Made by a program: the position numbers and the translations under genes. Of a DNA stretch of 64,000 bases, positions 51,701 to 61,792 are shown one piece after another. Every line of letters begins with the position of its first letter. Within the stretch, counting starts at the first letter, position 1. Source of the DNA: Pseudomonas parasichuanensis (GTDB lineage Bacteria; Pseudomonadota; Gammaproteobacteria; Pseudomonadales; Pseudomonadaceae); assembly GCF_021601385.1 (NCBI RefSeq), contig NZ_BQHO01000023.1:39258-103257 (forward strand), written 5' to 3'. The notes below the pieces were generated by a model. That model made no database searches and had not been told where the DNA came from. It was given only the letters and a program-made list of their open reading frames with translations.

Positions 51701-52510
51701 TCAGGCTGCCTGATGGCGCTTGACCTGGGACTTGCGGACCTGGGCGCGGCACGCGTCGCCAAAGGCCTGGAACATCTTGATCGAGTCAGGGTTCTTCGCC
51801 GCCTGCCACTCCGGGTGCCACTGCACCGCGAACAGGAAGGGCGAAATGCTCGGCGCGTGGATCGCCTCGACCAGGCCGTCTTCGGCATGGGCAATCGCCT
51901 CGATACCGGCACCCAGCTTGCGCAGGCCCTGGCCGTGCAGCGAGTTGACGCGGATTTCGTCGGTGCCCAGGGTGTCGCGCAGCCAGCTGCCCGGCTTGAT
52001 CTTCACCCCGTGCACCTGGGCGTATTGCACCTCGACCGGATCTTCCGGGTTTTCCCGGTGGTCGTTGAAGCCAGGCTCGGCGTAGACCTTCTGGTAGATG
52101 TCGCCGCCCAGGGCCACGTTGATTTCCTGCATGCCACGGCAGATACCGAAGATCGGCAGGCCACGCTTGATCGCCGCCTTGACCAGCGGGATGTCGAACA
52201 GGTCGCGGTTCTGGTCCTGGCCCTTGCCGGGGGTCTGGTTTTCCTGGCCGTACAGGGCCGGGTCGATGTTGCTGCCGGCACCGGTCAGGTACACGCCGTC
52301 GGCCATGTCCAGGTACGTCTCGAGGTCGTCGCTGCCACAGCAGGTAGGGACCAGCACCGGGACGCAACCTGCGAACTCGACCAGCGGGGTGATGTATTTG
52401 TGGGTCATGACCTGATAGTCATGGCCTTTGCGCTCTTGGCTGCCCATGGTCATCAGGACGACGGGTTTGCGCAGGGAAGGTTGCTTGTTGCCAATGTTGC
52501 TGTTGGACAT
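51701..52510 (-). CDS. Gamma-glutamyl-GABA hydrolase-like class I amidotransferase (peptidase C26)
   Basis: 269 residues of the PuuD/SpuA family. The nucleophile is in PIFGICRGMQEINVALGG, and QWHPEWQA gives the His-Glu of the triad. GAGSNIDPALYGQ is the oxyanion-side glycine motif. PuuD hydrolyses gamma-glutamyl-GABA in putrescine use. No polyamine genes are nearby, so the substrate is open. Upstream are a short hairpin (52523-52539) and two palindromes (52652-52691). Confidence 0.87.
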   Translation of the reverse strand: MSNSNIGNKQPSLRKPVVLMTMGSQERKGHDYQVMTHKYITPLVEFAGCVPVLVPTCCGSDDLETYLDMADGVYLTGAGSNIDPALYGQENQTPGKGQDQNRDLFDIPLVKAAIKRGLPIFGICRGMQEINVALGGDIYQKVYAEPGFNDHRENPEDPVEVQYAQVHGVKIKPGSWLRDTLGTDEIRVNSLHGQGLRKLGAGIEAIAHAEDGLVEAIHAPSISPFLFAVQWHPEWQAAKNPDSIKMFQAFGDACRAQVRKSQVKRHQAA

Positions 52511-52799
52511 ATGTCACCTTGGGACAGGTCTTGCCTGTCGTTGTTGTGCAGGTGCACGGCCGGGGCCATGGGTGCAGCCTGTCGCCCCGAGCACTGCCGG
52601 CTCGCATTGAGGGCGATGCCGGTCGGGGCATGACTGATAGCTTGCCAGAGCCGTTCGATATGTCAAACGAGTGGCAGGGCGCCTAGGCGCCGTTTTTCGG
52701 GGGTTTGAAGCTCTCGGGGCCTTGGGCGACAAGGGTTTGACGGGGGTCTTGGTCAATAATATTTAACGACGCAGTTGGCTCTTTGCGTGGCTGCAATGA
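52511..52799. promoter_or_regulatory. Upstream region of the amidotransferase gene with palindromes
   Basis: Contains the perfect palindrome GGCGCCTAGGCGCC (52678-52691), an imperfect one CGTTCGA-TATG-TCAAACG (52652-52669, one mismatch) and a GACAGG/CCTGTC hairpin (52523-52539) in the leader. These could be operators or leader structures; none matches a consensus I know. No gene is seen here. Confidence 0.4.
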
Positions 52800-53675
52800 T
52801 TATTCACTTTGCGTGGCGCGGCGGTAGGCGTTGGGTGTCTGGCCGCTCAAGCGTTTGAAGAAACGGGCGAAGTAGGTGGAGTCGCTGAAGCCCAGGCTGT
52901 CGGACAGCTGACCGATGCTCATGCGTGTGTACAGCAGGTTACGCCGGGCTTCGAGCAGTAGGCGCTGGTGCACCAGCTGCAGTGCGGTCTGGCCGGCCAG
53001 GGCGCGGCACAGCTGATTGAGCTGCAGGGTGCTGATGCCCAGGCGCGCAGCATAGGTTTCCACGGCCAGGTGCTCGCGGTAATGCGCCTCGACCAGGCGC
53101 AGATAGCGGCCAAGCAACTGTTGGTCGCGCTCGCCGCGGGTGCGTGGGGCGCGGTCGTGCTGCTGGCGGCTGATCCACACCATCAGCGCGGTGACCAGTG
53201 CCTGCAGCAGCGCCGCCCGCGCCGGGGCGTGGCCCTGGTATTCCTGTTGCAGCGTGTCGATCAGGGTGTGCAGGCGCAGGCGGTCCTGACCCAGCGGGTA
53301 GCAGCCGGGCGCGGCCAGTACGCTCAATGGTGCGCCCAGGCGTTGCTCGAGGTCGGCCACCAGCGCCGTGCCAAAGGTGAGCACATGGCCCTGGATATCG
53401 GCGCTGAAACGAAAGCCATGCACGGTCAGCGGCGGCACCACCTGGATCGCTGCCTGGCGGATCACGCTGCGCTCACCCTCGATCTCCACCTGCGCCTCGC
53501 CGCGCTGCACGTACAGCAGCTGGAACAGCTCGGCATGGCGGTGCGCCTTGATCTCCCAGTGGTGCAGGCGGCTGCGCGCCGGGATCGACTCGCAGTGCAG
53601 CAGGTCGGTGTCGGGCCAGGCGTGGTTTTCGCCGTAGAGCTGGAACAGCGGAATGCCGGAGAGAGGGCTGGGCAT
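52800..53675 (-). CDS. pobR: AraC-family activator PobR
   Basis: 291 residues from the ATG MPSPLSGIPLFQLYGE; a longer reading to 53795 runs through the promoter region. An N-terminal cupin-like effector domain (LHHWEIKAHRHAELFQLLYV) and a C-terminal double helix-turn-helix (YAARLGISTLQLNQLCRALA; IGQLSDSLGFSDSTYFARFF, KRLSGQTPNAYR) match the PobR type, which activates pobA with 4-hydroxybenzoate. It is divergent from pobA with a 133-bp gap. Confidence 0.92.
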   Translation of the reverse strand: MPSPLSGIPLFQLYGENHAWPDTDLLHCESIPARSRLHHWEIKAHRHAELFQLLYVQRGEAQVEIEGERSVIRQAAIQVVPPLTVHGFRFSADIQGHVLTFGTALVADLEQRLGAPLSVLAAPGCYPLGQDRLRLHTLIDTLQQEYQGHAPARAALLQALVTALMVWISRQQHDRAPRTRGERDQQLLGRYLRLVEAHYREHLAVETYAARLGISTLQLNQLCRALAGQTALQLVHQRLLLEARRNLLYTRMSIGQLSDSLGFSDSTYFARFFKRLSGQTPNAYRRATQSE

Positions 53676-53709
53676 GGGGATGGCCTTGTCCGTTAATCGA
53701 ACGTTTTTT

Positions 53710-54996
<1,287 letters not shown>

Positions 54997-55037
54997 CAAG
55001 ATCGATTGCGCTTACAGATGGTTTTGCACGCCCTGTG

Positions 55038-55149
55038 TAGGAGCGGCCTTGTGCCGCGAAAGGGCTGCACAGCAGCCCCAGCATCATGTGTCGCGCTGCT
55101 GAAACCTCGGTGCCGCTTCGCGGCCCTTTCGCGGCACAAGGTGCTCCTA
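55038..55149. repeat. REP-like inverted pair (different core)
   Basis: 55038-55065 and 55123-55149 are inverted copies of a unit with TAGGAGCGGCCTTGTGCCGC and GAAAGGGC, with a few mismatches. The core (TTGTGCCGCGAAAGG) differs from the other REP families of the window. It lies between pobA and the ankyrin remnant. Confidence 0.75.
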
Positions 55150-55176
55150 AAAAGAGCATGCAGAGCCTTCAGCAAA

Positions 55177-55250
55177 TCAACGCTCCAGCAATGCCACCAT
55201 CTCCCCATACCCACGCTGGTGCGCATGCTTCAGCGTCGCCTTCCCCCTGA
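55177..55250 (-). pseudogene. 3' remnant of an ankyrin-repeat gene
   Basis: Read leftward this stretch encodes LKHAHQRGYGEMVALLER followed by TGA, which closely matches the C-terminus of the intact ankyrin gene at 60092 (LEHARQRGYGEMVALLER). Nucleotide similarity is strong over about 65 bp and then stops. Only the end of the gene remains. The copy lies in the same orientation on the opposite side of the T6SS genes, so the two form flanking direct repeats. Confidence 0.75.
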
Positions 55251-55487
55251 GCAAGTCGCAATTCGGAAGTTTCAGCGCGGAAAAATCCCAATCGACAACC
55301 TATTCCTTTTGAAGTGCGGTAGGCAAGTTACCCTTCCAATGTAGGAAAGTTCTTTACCTGTTAGCTGGGCTAGAAGTGCCAAGTTTTTTACGCAAAAGTT
55401 GCGCGGCATATGCGGAAAGGATTCTCCATGCACTCAATGGTGGCTTGTCGAAGTCGATCGAGCCGCTGCCCTGTTTCAGGAGGAATG
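55251..55487. other. AT-rich leader before tssB
   Basis: About 240 bp, more AT-rich than its surroundings, ending in a strong CAGGAGGA ribosome site before tssB. No sigma-54 or other known promoter motif was recognised, and no gene was seen. Confidence 0.4.
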
Positions 55488-55991
55488 ATGGCTTCCAACA
55501 GTTTTCAGAATGAAGTGCCAAAGGCACGTGTCAATATAAAACTTGACCTGCACACTGGAGGCGCTCAGCGCAACGTCGAACTGCCACTTAAGTTGATGTT
55601 GATGGGCGATTACAGCAATGGCAAAGAGCAGCGTCCCTTGTCTGAGCGCGGTAAAGTCAATATCAACAAGAACAATTTCGACAGTGTGCTTGCAGAGTTT
55701 TCACCGCAGCTGAAGTTCGCCGTCGAGGACACCTTGGCCAGTGACGGCAGCGAAACCTGCGTCGAGCTCGACTTCAAGCGCATGAAAGACTTCGAGCCCG
55801 AGCAAGTGGCACGCCAGCTTCCGCAGCTGCGGGCGATGCTGGCGATGCGCAACCTGCTGCGCGAGCTCAAGGCGAACTTGCTGGATAACGCAACGTTCCG
55901 CAGTGAACTGGAACGAATCCTCAAGGATGAAGCGTTAAGCGACGCATTGCGCCGAGAGCTTGCCGCGCTCGCCCCGCACCACGAGCACTGA
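55488..55991 (+). CDS. tssB: Type VI secretion sheath small subunit TssB
   Basis: 167 residues. Of two adjacent ATGs (55485, 55488) the second has the better spacing to AGGAGG. NEVPKARVNIKLDLHTGGAQ, VELPLKLMLMGDYS, RGKVNINKNNFDSVLAEF and FEPEQVARQLPQLRAMLAMR are the conserved TssB/VipA/IglA regions. It forms the contractile sheath with TssC, encoded 33 bp downstream. The gene looks intact although the remaining locus is defective. Confidence 0.94.
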   Translation: MASNSFQNEVPKARVNIKLDLHTGGAQRNVELPLKLMLMGDYSNGKEQRPLSERGKVNINKNNFDSVLAEFSPQLKFAVEDTLASDGSETCVELDFKRMKDFEPEQVARQLPQLRAMLAMRNLLRELKANLLDNATFRSELERILKDEALSDALRRELAALAPHHEH

Positions 55992-56024
55992 TCCACTCCC
56001 GTCTGCGCCTACAGGAAGTTAACC

Positions 56025-57563
56025 ATGTCCCAGGAATACTCTTCTGTGCAACCGCACAGCGGTACGGTATTGGCTGAAGAACGCCATGGCGTGTATCACG
56101 CGCTGTTCGAAAAGATCAACCTCACCCCCCTGCAAGCCTTGAGTGGCATCGAAGCCTTTCAAAGTATCGAAGTCTTGTCGGAGGCCACCGCCGATGAGCG
56201 CGTGACCGCTTCGGTCAGTGTTTTTCTCGACCTGCTCAAAAGTGTCGCGCCGAAGATCGAGCGGCTCGACAGGGCCTTGCTGGATGAGCATATCGCAGCA
56301 CTCGACGCGCGCATCAGCCGGCAACTCGATGCCGTCATGCATCACCCGGAATTCCAGCGGGTGGAGGCGACCTGGCGCGGGGCCAAGTCGCTGATCGACC
56401 AGACCGATTTCCGCCAGAACGTGCGTATAGAACTGCTCGATATCAGCAAGGCGCATCTGGTGCAGGATTTCGAGGATGCGCCGGAAATCGCCCAGAGCGG
56501 CCTGTACCTGCATACATACACCCAGGAGTACGACACCCCGGGCGGCGAGCCCATCGCCGCGGCCATTTCCAACTACGAGTTCGACCGCAGCCCGCAGGAT
56601 ATCGCGCTGCTGCGCAATGTCTCGAAAGTGGCGGCCGCCGCGCACATGCCGTTCCTAGGCGCTGTCGGGCCGCAATTCTTCGGCAAACAGACCATGGAAG
56701 AGGTGTCGGCGATCAAGGATATCGGCAACTACATGGCCCGCGCCGAATACATCAAGTGGCACAGCTTTGCGGCCAGCGACGACGCCCGCTATGTGGGCTT
56801 GCTGACCCCGCGGGTGCTCGGCCGCTTGCCGTACGGCCCCGACACCCTGCCAGTGCGCGGCTTCAACTACGAAGAACACGTCAAAGGCCCGGACCACGGC
56901 AAGTACCTGTGGGTCAACGCAACCTTTGCCTTCGCCGCCAACATGGTCAAGAGTTTCATCGCCAATGGCTGGTGCGTGCAGATCCGTGGGCCGCAGTCAG
57001 GTGGCGCGGTCAGTGACCTGCCGATTCACCTGTACGACCTGGGCACCGGCAGCCAGGTCAAGATCCCTTCCGAAGTGATGATCCCCGAAACCCGTGAATT
57101 CGAGTTCGCCAACCTCGGTCTGATTCCGCTTTCCTACTACAAGAACCGCGATTACGCGTGTTTCTTCTCGGCCAACTCGGCGCACAAACCCGCGCTTTAC
57201 GACACCGCCGAAGCCACTGCCAACAGCCGCATCAACGCCCGGCTGCCGTATGTGTTCCTGCTCTCGCGCATTGCCCATTACCTGAAGCTGATCCAGCGCG
57301 AAAACATCGGCACCACCAAGGACCGCCGCCTGCTGGAGCTTGAGCTGAACAAGTGGGTCGGCAGCCTGGTGACCGAAATGACCGACCCCGGCGACGACCT
57401 GCAAGCTTCGCACCCGCTGCGAGAAGCCAAGGTCATCGTCGAGGACATCGACGACAACCCGGGCTTCTTCCGCGTCAAGTTGTTCGCCGTGCCGCATTTT
57501 CAGGTCGAGGGCATGGACATCAACCTGTCGTTGGTTTCTCAGATGCCCAAGGCCAAGGCCTGA
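56025..57563 (+). CDS. tssC: Type VI secretion sheath large subunit TssC
   Basis: 512 residues. Family hallmarks are present: MHHPEFQRVEATWRGAKSL, LLDISKAHLVQDFEDAPEIA, GGEPIAAAISNYEFDRSPQD, LPYGPDTLPVRGFNYEE, FANLGLIPLSYYKNRDYACF and RLPYVFLLSRIAHYLK. It has the usual length and no interruption. It pairs with TssB in the contractile sheath. Confidence 0.96.
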   Translation: MSQEYSSVQPHSGTVLAEERHGVYHALFEKINLTPLQALSGIEAFQSIEVLSEATADERVTASVSVFLDLLKSVAPKIERLDRALLDEHIAALDARISRQLDAVMHHPEFQRVEATWRGAKSLIDQTDFRQNVRIELLDISKAHLVQDFEDAPEIAQSGLYLHTYTQEYDTPGGEPIAAAISNYEFDRSPQDIALLRNVSKVAAAAHMPFLGAVGPQFFGKQTMEEVSAIKDIGNYMARAEYIKWHSFAASDDARYVGLLTPRVLGRLPYGPDTLPVRGFNYEEHVKGPDHGKYLWVNATFAFAANMVKSFIANGWCVQIRGPQSGGAVSDLPIHLYDLGTGSQVKIPSEVMIPETREFEFANLGLIPLSYYKNRDYACFFSANSAHKPALYDTAEATANSRINARLPYVFLLSRIAHYLKLIQRENIGTTKDRRLLELELNKWVGSLVTEMTDPGDDLQASHPLREAKVIVEDIDDNPGFFRVKLFAVPHFQVEGMDINLSLVSQMPKAKA

Positions 57564-57580
57564 GCGCGGCAGCAGGAGTC

Positions 57581-58457
57581 ATGAACGTGAATATTCACCG
57601 CCCCTTGTGGGCTGCGGGGGCGTTGTTGTCCCCGCAGCAGTTCCAGCAGCAGGGCCGCTATGAGGCGTGGGCCACGCGCTTCTGCGCTCAGCTGACGCTC
57701 GCACACCCTTGGGGTGTGCAGGCGGTCGGCTTTGACCAGGATGCGCTGCGCCTGGGCAAGCTCAAGGCCACCCGGCTGAGCCTTTGCCTGGCTGACGGCA
57801 CTCCGGTCGATACCGGCCAGTTCGATCAACTGCCCGGCGCCCTTGAACTGTCGCGCTTGCTGGCGGACGAGGTGCAGAGCGTGGTGGTGCTGCTGGCGCT
57901 GCCGCTGGAGCAGGCCAATGGCAACAACTGCCTGTTCGCCGAGGGCAGGGCAGACCGCCCGCAGCGCTACCGCCAGGTCTGGCGTGAAGTACAGGACCTG
58001 TATGGCGATGAAGTGCAGTCGATCGGCGTGCTGGAACACGCGCTCAGCCTGCGGCTGGACAGTGACGACAACGCCGACTACCTGACCTGCCCGCTGGCGC
58101 GGTTGGTGCGCGCGACCCAGGGCGGTTGGGAGCTGGATAGCAATTTCATCCCGCCCTTGCTCAGCTTCGATGGCCACCCCGGCCTGCTGGCGATGCTCGA
58201 AAACCTGCTGACCCAGCTGTCGGCCAAGCGCGAGCGGCTGATGGGCATGCGCCGCGAGAGCAACCAGCGCATGGCCGACTTCGCCGTTGCCGATGTGACC
58301 TTGTTCTGGCTGCTCAATGCGTTGAATTCCTGCCACCCGCTACTGGTAGACCTGAAGGCCCATCCGGGCCGTCATCCCGAGCAGGTGTATCAGATGCTTG
58401 CACCGCTGGCCGGCAGCTTGCTGACCTTCTCGCTGGATCAGCGCATCGACTGCATCC
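57581..58457 (+). pseudogene. tssK: Truncated TssK (baseplate), N-terminal part only
   Basis: Starts with a good ribosome site (AGGAG) at MNVNIHRPLWAAGALLSPQQ and follows TssK, with the characteristic QQFQQQGRYEAW, for about 292 residues to LLTFSLDQRIDCIP. After that the frame is still open to 58897, but the sequence is Ala/Arg/Gly-rich noise because the DNA is tssE read in another frame. The TssK C-terminal domain, which links baseplate to membrane complex, is missing. The resulting 438-residue protein has near-normal TssK length, which can hide the defect. Confidence 0.8.
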
Positions 58458-58868
58458 CCGACGCTGCTGCAGAACTTCATCGGCGAGCTGGAACTGCACC
58501 GTGTGGCAGAGCACGAGCAGCACCTGCTGTCGGTGCTGGACAACCTGCAGCGCCTGCTCAACTGCCGGGCAGGCGCCTTGGCCCATCTGCCCGATTACGG
58601 TCTACCGGACATGGGCACGCTGCTGCAGGGCTTGCCCGCCAGCGCGCACGGACTGTCCGCGACCCTGGCCGAACGGCTGCTCAAATACGAGCCACGGCTG
58701 GCGGCGATCCAGGTCGAACTGCTGACGCAATCCTGCCCCGGCCACCTGGACTACAGGCTGGATGTGCAGCTCAAGGCGGGCGGTCAGGCCAGCTTCGGCG
58801 CCACGCTGGGTGGCGAGGGCAGGGTAGTGGTGCGCCACTTGAAACGGCAGCGGTTACTGGCCGAATAG
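58458..58868 (+). pseudogene. tssE: TssE (gp25-like baseplate), start codon lost
   Basis: In this frame the sequence reads PTLLQNFIGELELHRVAE and on to NLQRLLNCRAG, then LPDYGLPDMGTLLQ, LLKYEPRLAAIQVELLTQS and GHLDYRLDVQLKAGG, the gp25/TssE pattern, to a stop at 58868. There is no ATG or TTG in frame upstream of the YGLPD domain; only a GTG at 58503 without a good ribosome site is available, and it would remove the N-terminal helix. The gene is joined directly to truncated tssK, as expected for a deletion. Confidence 0.75.
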
Positions 58869-58893
58869 TGAGCTGGGTAGCAGGGAGACACCC

Positions 58894-59994
58894 ATGACAA
58901 CGTTGTTCGAAAGGCGTATTCGACTGGGGGGCGACCCCCACGGTTTCGAGGCCTACAAGGCACTGGAGGCTGAGCTGGCCAAGCTGGGCCACCCGGCCTG
59001 CCCGGACGTGGACTGGGCGGGCGTCGAGGCACTCTGCGTGGCGCTGTTCGAGCGTAACGGCATTGAGTTGCAAAGTGCGGCGGCCTTCGTCATGGCGCGA
59101 GCCTGGCGTGCTGGCCTGATGGGCATGAGCGAAGGGCTGGGGTTGCTGACGGCACTGCTCGATCAATGGCCTCACCTGTGGCCGACCCAGGTGGCGTTGC
59201 GCATCGACCTGCTGGCCGGGCTGTGCGCACGCTTGCAACCTTTGGTGCGGGCTGCACAGTGGAGCCCGGCGTGTTTGGCGGCATTGCCAGTGCTGGCAAG
59301 CGAACTCGCGCGGCTGGAGCAGCAGTTGATGCGCTATGGCCAGGCCTGCCCGGCAACCTTGCAGGCGTTGCGCGGGCAGGTCGGGCTGCTGTTGCGCAGG
59401 GTGCCTGACGATCGCGCCTTGAGCCTGCCGGTCCAGGCCTGGAACATTGGGCCGCAAACGGCCTTTGTCAGCCCTGAGCCCTTGCAGCCGGCTTATACCT
59501 TTACTGTTGAGCCGCCCGCCAGGCGCCGCGGTGCCTCGTCATGGCTGCTGGCGCTCGGGGTGCTGCTGGGCGGTGTCGGTGGCGTTGCCTGGCAGCATTG
59601 GCAAACTCTCCAGGCACAGCCCGCAGCGATCCAGCTCGACAGCCTGAGCCTGTTTGAAGCCGGTAGTACGCAGTTCGGCTCCGACGCGACGCGGCAGCTG
59701 GTCAAGACGTTGGTGGACATCAAGGCTCGCCCTGGGTGGCTGATCGTGATTGCCGGGCACGCCGATGGCCGCGGTGGTGAGGCACAGAACCTCGATCTGT
59801 CACGTGCCCGCGCCACGGTTGTGCGTGACTGGCTGCAGCGCATGGGCGAGATTCCGGGCAGCTGCTTCGCCGTGCAGGGGCTTGCCGCCAGCCGGCCGCT
59901 GGCCAGCAATGGCACCCCATCGGGGCGGGCGGCGAATCGTCGGGTCGACATTCGCCTGGTGCCGCAGGTCGAGGCGTGCGGGCAGGGTGGCTGA
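58894..59994 (+). CDS. T6SS ImpA-N/TssA-like protein fused to a membrane helix and OmpA domain
   Basis: 366 residues. The N-terminal part resembles ImpA_N/TssA-like proteins (GFEAYKALEAELAKLGHP, WPHLWPTQVALRIDLLAG). A transmembrane helix at about 212-228 (WLLALGVLLGGVGGVAW) and a C-terminal OmpA domain follow, with peptidoglycan-binding residues in VIAGHADGRGGEAQNLDLSR and AANRRVDIRLVP. Such a protein could anchor the apparatus to the cell wall, as TagL does. It lies 25 bp after tssE and is the last gene of the remnant. Confidence 0.78.
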   Translation: MTTLFERRIRLGGDPHGFEAYKALEAELAKLGHPACPDVDWAGVEALCVALFERNGIELQSAAAFVMARAWRAGLMGMSEGLGLLTALLDQWPHLWPTQVALRIDLLAGLCARLQPLVRAAQWSPACLAALPVLASELARLEQQLMRYGQACPATLQALRGQVGLLLRRVPDDRALSLPVQAWNIGPQTAFVSPEPLQPAYTFTVEPPARRRGASSWLLALGVLLGGVGGVAWQHWQTLQAQPAAIQLDSLSLFEAGSTQFGSDATRQLVKTLVDIKARPGWLIVIAGHADGRGGEAQNLDLSRARATVVRDWLQRMGEIPGSCFAVQGLAASRPLASNGTPSGRAANRRVDIRLVPQVEACGQGG

Positions 59995-60051
59995 GTTGAG
60001 CACTGCGCACCCCACAGGTCTTAGTCAAATCTATGGGGTTATGTGCAGTTG

Positions 60052-60073
60052 TGTGAGAGCCGGCTTGCCGGCA
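60052..60073. repeat. Degenerate REP half-element
   Basis: TGTGAGAGCCGGCTTGCCGGCA resembles a single REP unit, between the OmpA-type gene and the convergent ankyrin gene. Confidence 0.5.
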
Positions 60074-60091
60074 GTTGGGTCCTCCAGCGAA

Positions 60092-60742
60092 TTAGCGCTC
60101 CAGCAATGCCACCATCTCCCCATACCCCCGCTGGCGCGCATGCTCCAGCGCCGTCACCCCGTCCTTGTCGGCAATCGCAGGATCTGCCCCGGCCGCCAGC
60201 AGCCGGCGCACGATCTCCATATGGCGCGGCCCGCCATCGCCGAGGATCACCGCCTCCAGCAGCGCGGTCCAGTGCAGGCGGTTGAGGTGGTTCACATCGA
60301 CCCCGGCATCGATCAGCAACTGCACGGTTTGCACATGCCCGCGCTCGGCCGCCGGGATCAGCGCGGTGCCGCCGTAGCGGTTGGTACTGCCCAGGTCGGC
60401 GCCATGGGCGAGGGTGAGGCGCAGGATCTCGTTCAGCCCACGGGCACCGGCGTACAGGTAAGGGCTGTCCTGGATATTGTCCTTGGCGTTGACGTCGGCA
60501 CCTGCCTCGATCAGTACCTGCGCCGCGGCGACCTGGTTGGCGTGGGTGGCCACCAGCAGCGCGGTCTGGCCCTGCTCGTCACGGGCGTCGAGGGGGGCGC
60601 CCAGGGCGAGCGCCTTGCGGAGGGCGGGCAGGTCGCCAAGGCGGGCGGCATCGAACAGGCGGTTATTCATGGGCAGGCTCTCGGCGTGGGCGGCAAGGCT
60701 GGTGAGCAGGGCCAGCAGCAGGGTGGCAATCGGCAGGCGCAT
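60092..60742 (-). CDS. Exported ankyrin-repeat protein
   Basis: 216 residues with a signal peptide (LLLALLTSLAAHA) and five ankyrin repeats, for example DEQGQTALLVATHANQVAAA, GGTALIPAAERGHVQTVQLL and DGVTALEHARQRGYGEMVAL. Periplasmic. Ankyrin proteins of this type act as partners of catalases or as immunity proteins of toxins; nothing adjacent decides. A remnant of the same gene type borders the other side of the T6SS genes (55177-55250). Confidence 0.9.
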   Translation of the reverse strand: MRLPIATLLLALLTSLAAHAESLPMNNRLFDAARLGDLPALRKALALGAPLDARDEQGQTALLVATHANQVAAAQVLIEAGADVNAKDNIQDSPYLYAGARGLNEILRLTLAHGADLGSTNRYGGTALIPAAERGHVQTVQLLIDAGVDVNHLNRLHWTALLEAVILGDGGPRHMEIVRRLLAAGADPAIADKDGVTALEHARQRGYGEMVALLER

Positions 60743-60900
60743 GGTCTGGGTTCCTGGCAGGACGAGCGTTCATCCTAGGTAACTGCGCGCGGTGCCAGAA
60801 GTGAATTTTCTGGATGCCAACCAGTGGATTTACGCATGGTTGCCGGGGGTGGAAGGGCGTGATAGAAGTCAGGCTTGTCATTCAGAAGTCGAATACCCAG

Positions 60901-61782
60901 ATGTCCATCAGCGTTAAATCGAATAGAGCCCTGTTCGACCTCGACCTGCTGCGCGCCATTGTGGTGGTGGCCGATTGCGGCAGTTTCACCACCGCAGCGG
61001 CGCGCCTGCACTCCACTCAGTCGACCATCAGCCAGAAGGTCCGTCGCCTCGAAGAGATGGTCGGACACCGCCTGCTGGTGCGCGGTAACCGCGACGTACT
61101 GCCCACCGATGCCGGCCAGACCCTGCTGGGTTACGCCCGGCACATGCTGGCGCTGAACGACCAGATGCTCGAAGCGCTGGCCGGGGCCATGGTCGGCATG
61201 ACCGTGCGCCTGGGCGTGCCGGAGGACTTCGTTGGCGGGCGCACCACCAATGCGCTGTCGGCGTTCAGCCGGCGCCACCCGCAGGTCAAGCTGGAGGTCA
61301 CCAGTGGGCTGTGCCGCGACCTCAGCCAGGCCTACGACAACGGTGAGCTCGACCTGGTGCTGCTCAAGCAGCGGCGCAACAGCCGCGAAGGGGTGGCCTG
61401 CTGGCCAGAGCGCCTGCAGTGGATCGACAGCGCCCGCATGCCAGCCTTCGAACTCGACCCGGTGCCGCTGGTGACCTTCCCACCCCGGGGCCTGTACCGC
61501 GACGACATGATCAGCGCCATCGAGGGCATGGGCCGGCGCTGGCGCATCAGCTTCACCAGCTCCAGCCTCAGCGGTATCCAGGCGGCGGTGGCCGATGGCA
61601 TGGGCATCAGCCTGCTGCCACCGCGGGCGGCCACCCGCGAGCACCGCGTGCTGGGGGGCGAGCAGGGGCTGCCGGAGGTGGACAGCTACGAGATCGTGAT
61701 CGTGCACCGGCCCACGGCCGATGTGATGGTCAAGGCGTTGGCCGAGGTGCTCACCGAGCTGCTGGCGGTGCAGGCGATCTGA
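60901..61782 (+). CDS. LysR-family transcriptional regulator
   Basis: 293 residues from the ATG MSISVKSNRALFDLDLLRAI; upstream in-frame ATG/GTG codons lack family similarity. Helix-turn-helix at about 30-50 (GSFTTAAARLHSTQSTISQK) is followed by RRLEEMVGHRLLVR. The effector domain is typical (RLGVPEDFVGG, DLVLLKQ, VADGMGISLLPPRA). The target is unknown; it converges on the aldo/keto reductase gene with a 10-bp gap. Confidence 0.92.
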   Translation: MSISVKSNRALFDLDLLRAIVVVADCGSFTTAAARLHSTQSTISQKVRRLEEMVGHRLLVRGNRDVLPTDAGQTLLGYARHMLALNDQMLEALAGAMVGMTVRLGVPEDFVGGRTTNALSAFSRRHPQVKLEVTSGLCRDLSQAYDNGELDLVLLKQRRNSREGVACWPERLQWIDSARMPAFELDPVPLVTFPPRGLYRDDMISAIEGMGRRWRISFTSSSLSGIQAAVADGMGISLLPPRAATREHRVLGGEQGLPEVDSYEIVIVHRPTADVMVKALAEVLTELLAVQAI

Positions 61783-61792
61783 AGGGGGTTGT

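Noticed and set aside
58440-58470. A simple sequencing indel in tssK
   Set aside because: Restoring either frame joins TssK to TssE, two different proteins, so one indel cannot recreate normal genes.
58503-58868. Independent short tssE starting at GTG 58503
   Set aside because: No adequate ribosome site, and it would omit clearly TssE-like sequence encoded just upstream; kept only as an alternative.
57581-58897. Intact 438-residue TssK
   Set aside because: Homology ends near residue 292; the remainder is tssE DNA read in the wrong frame.
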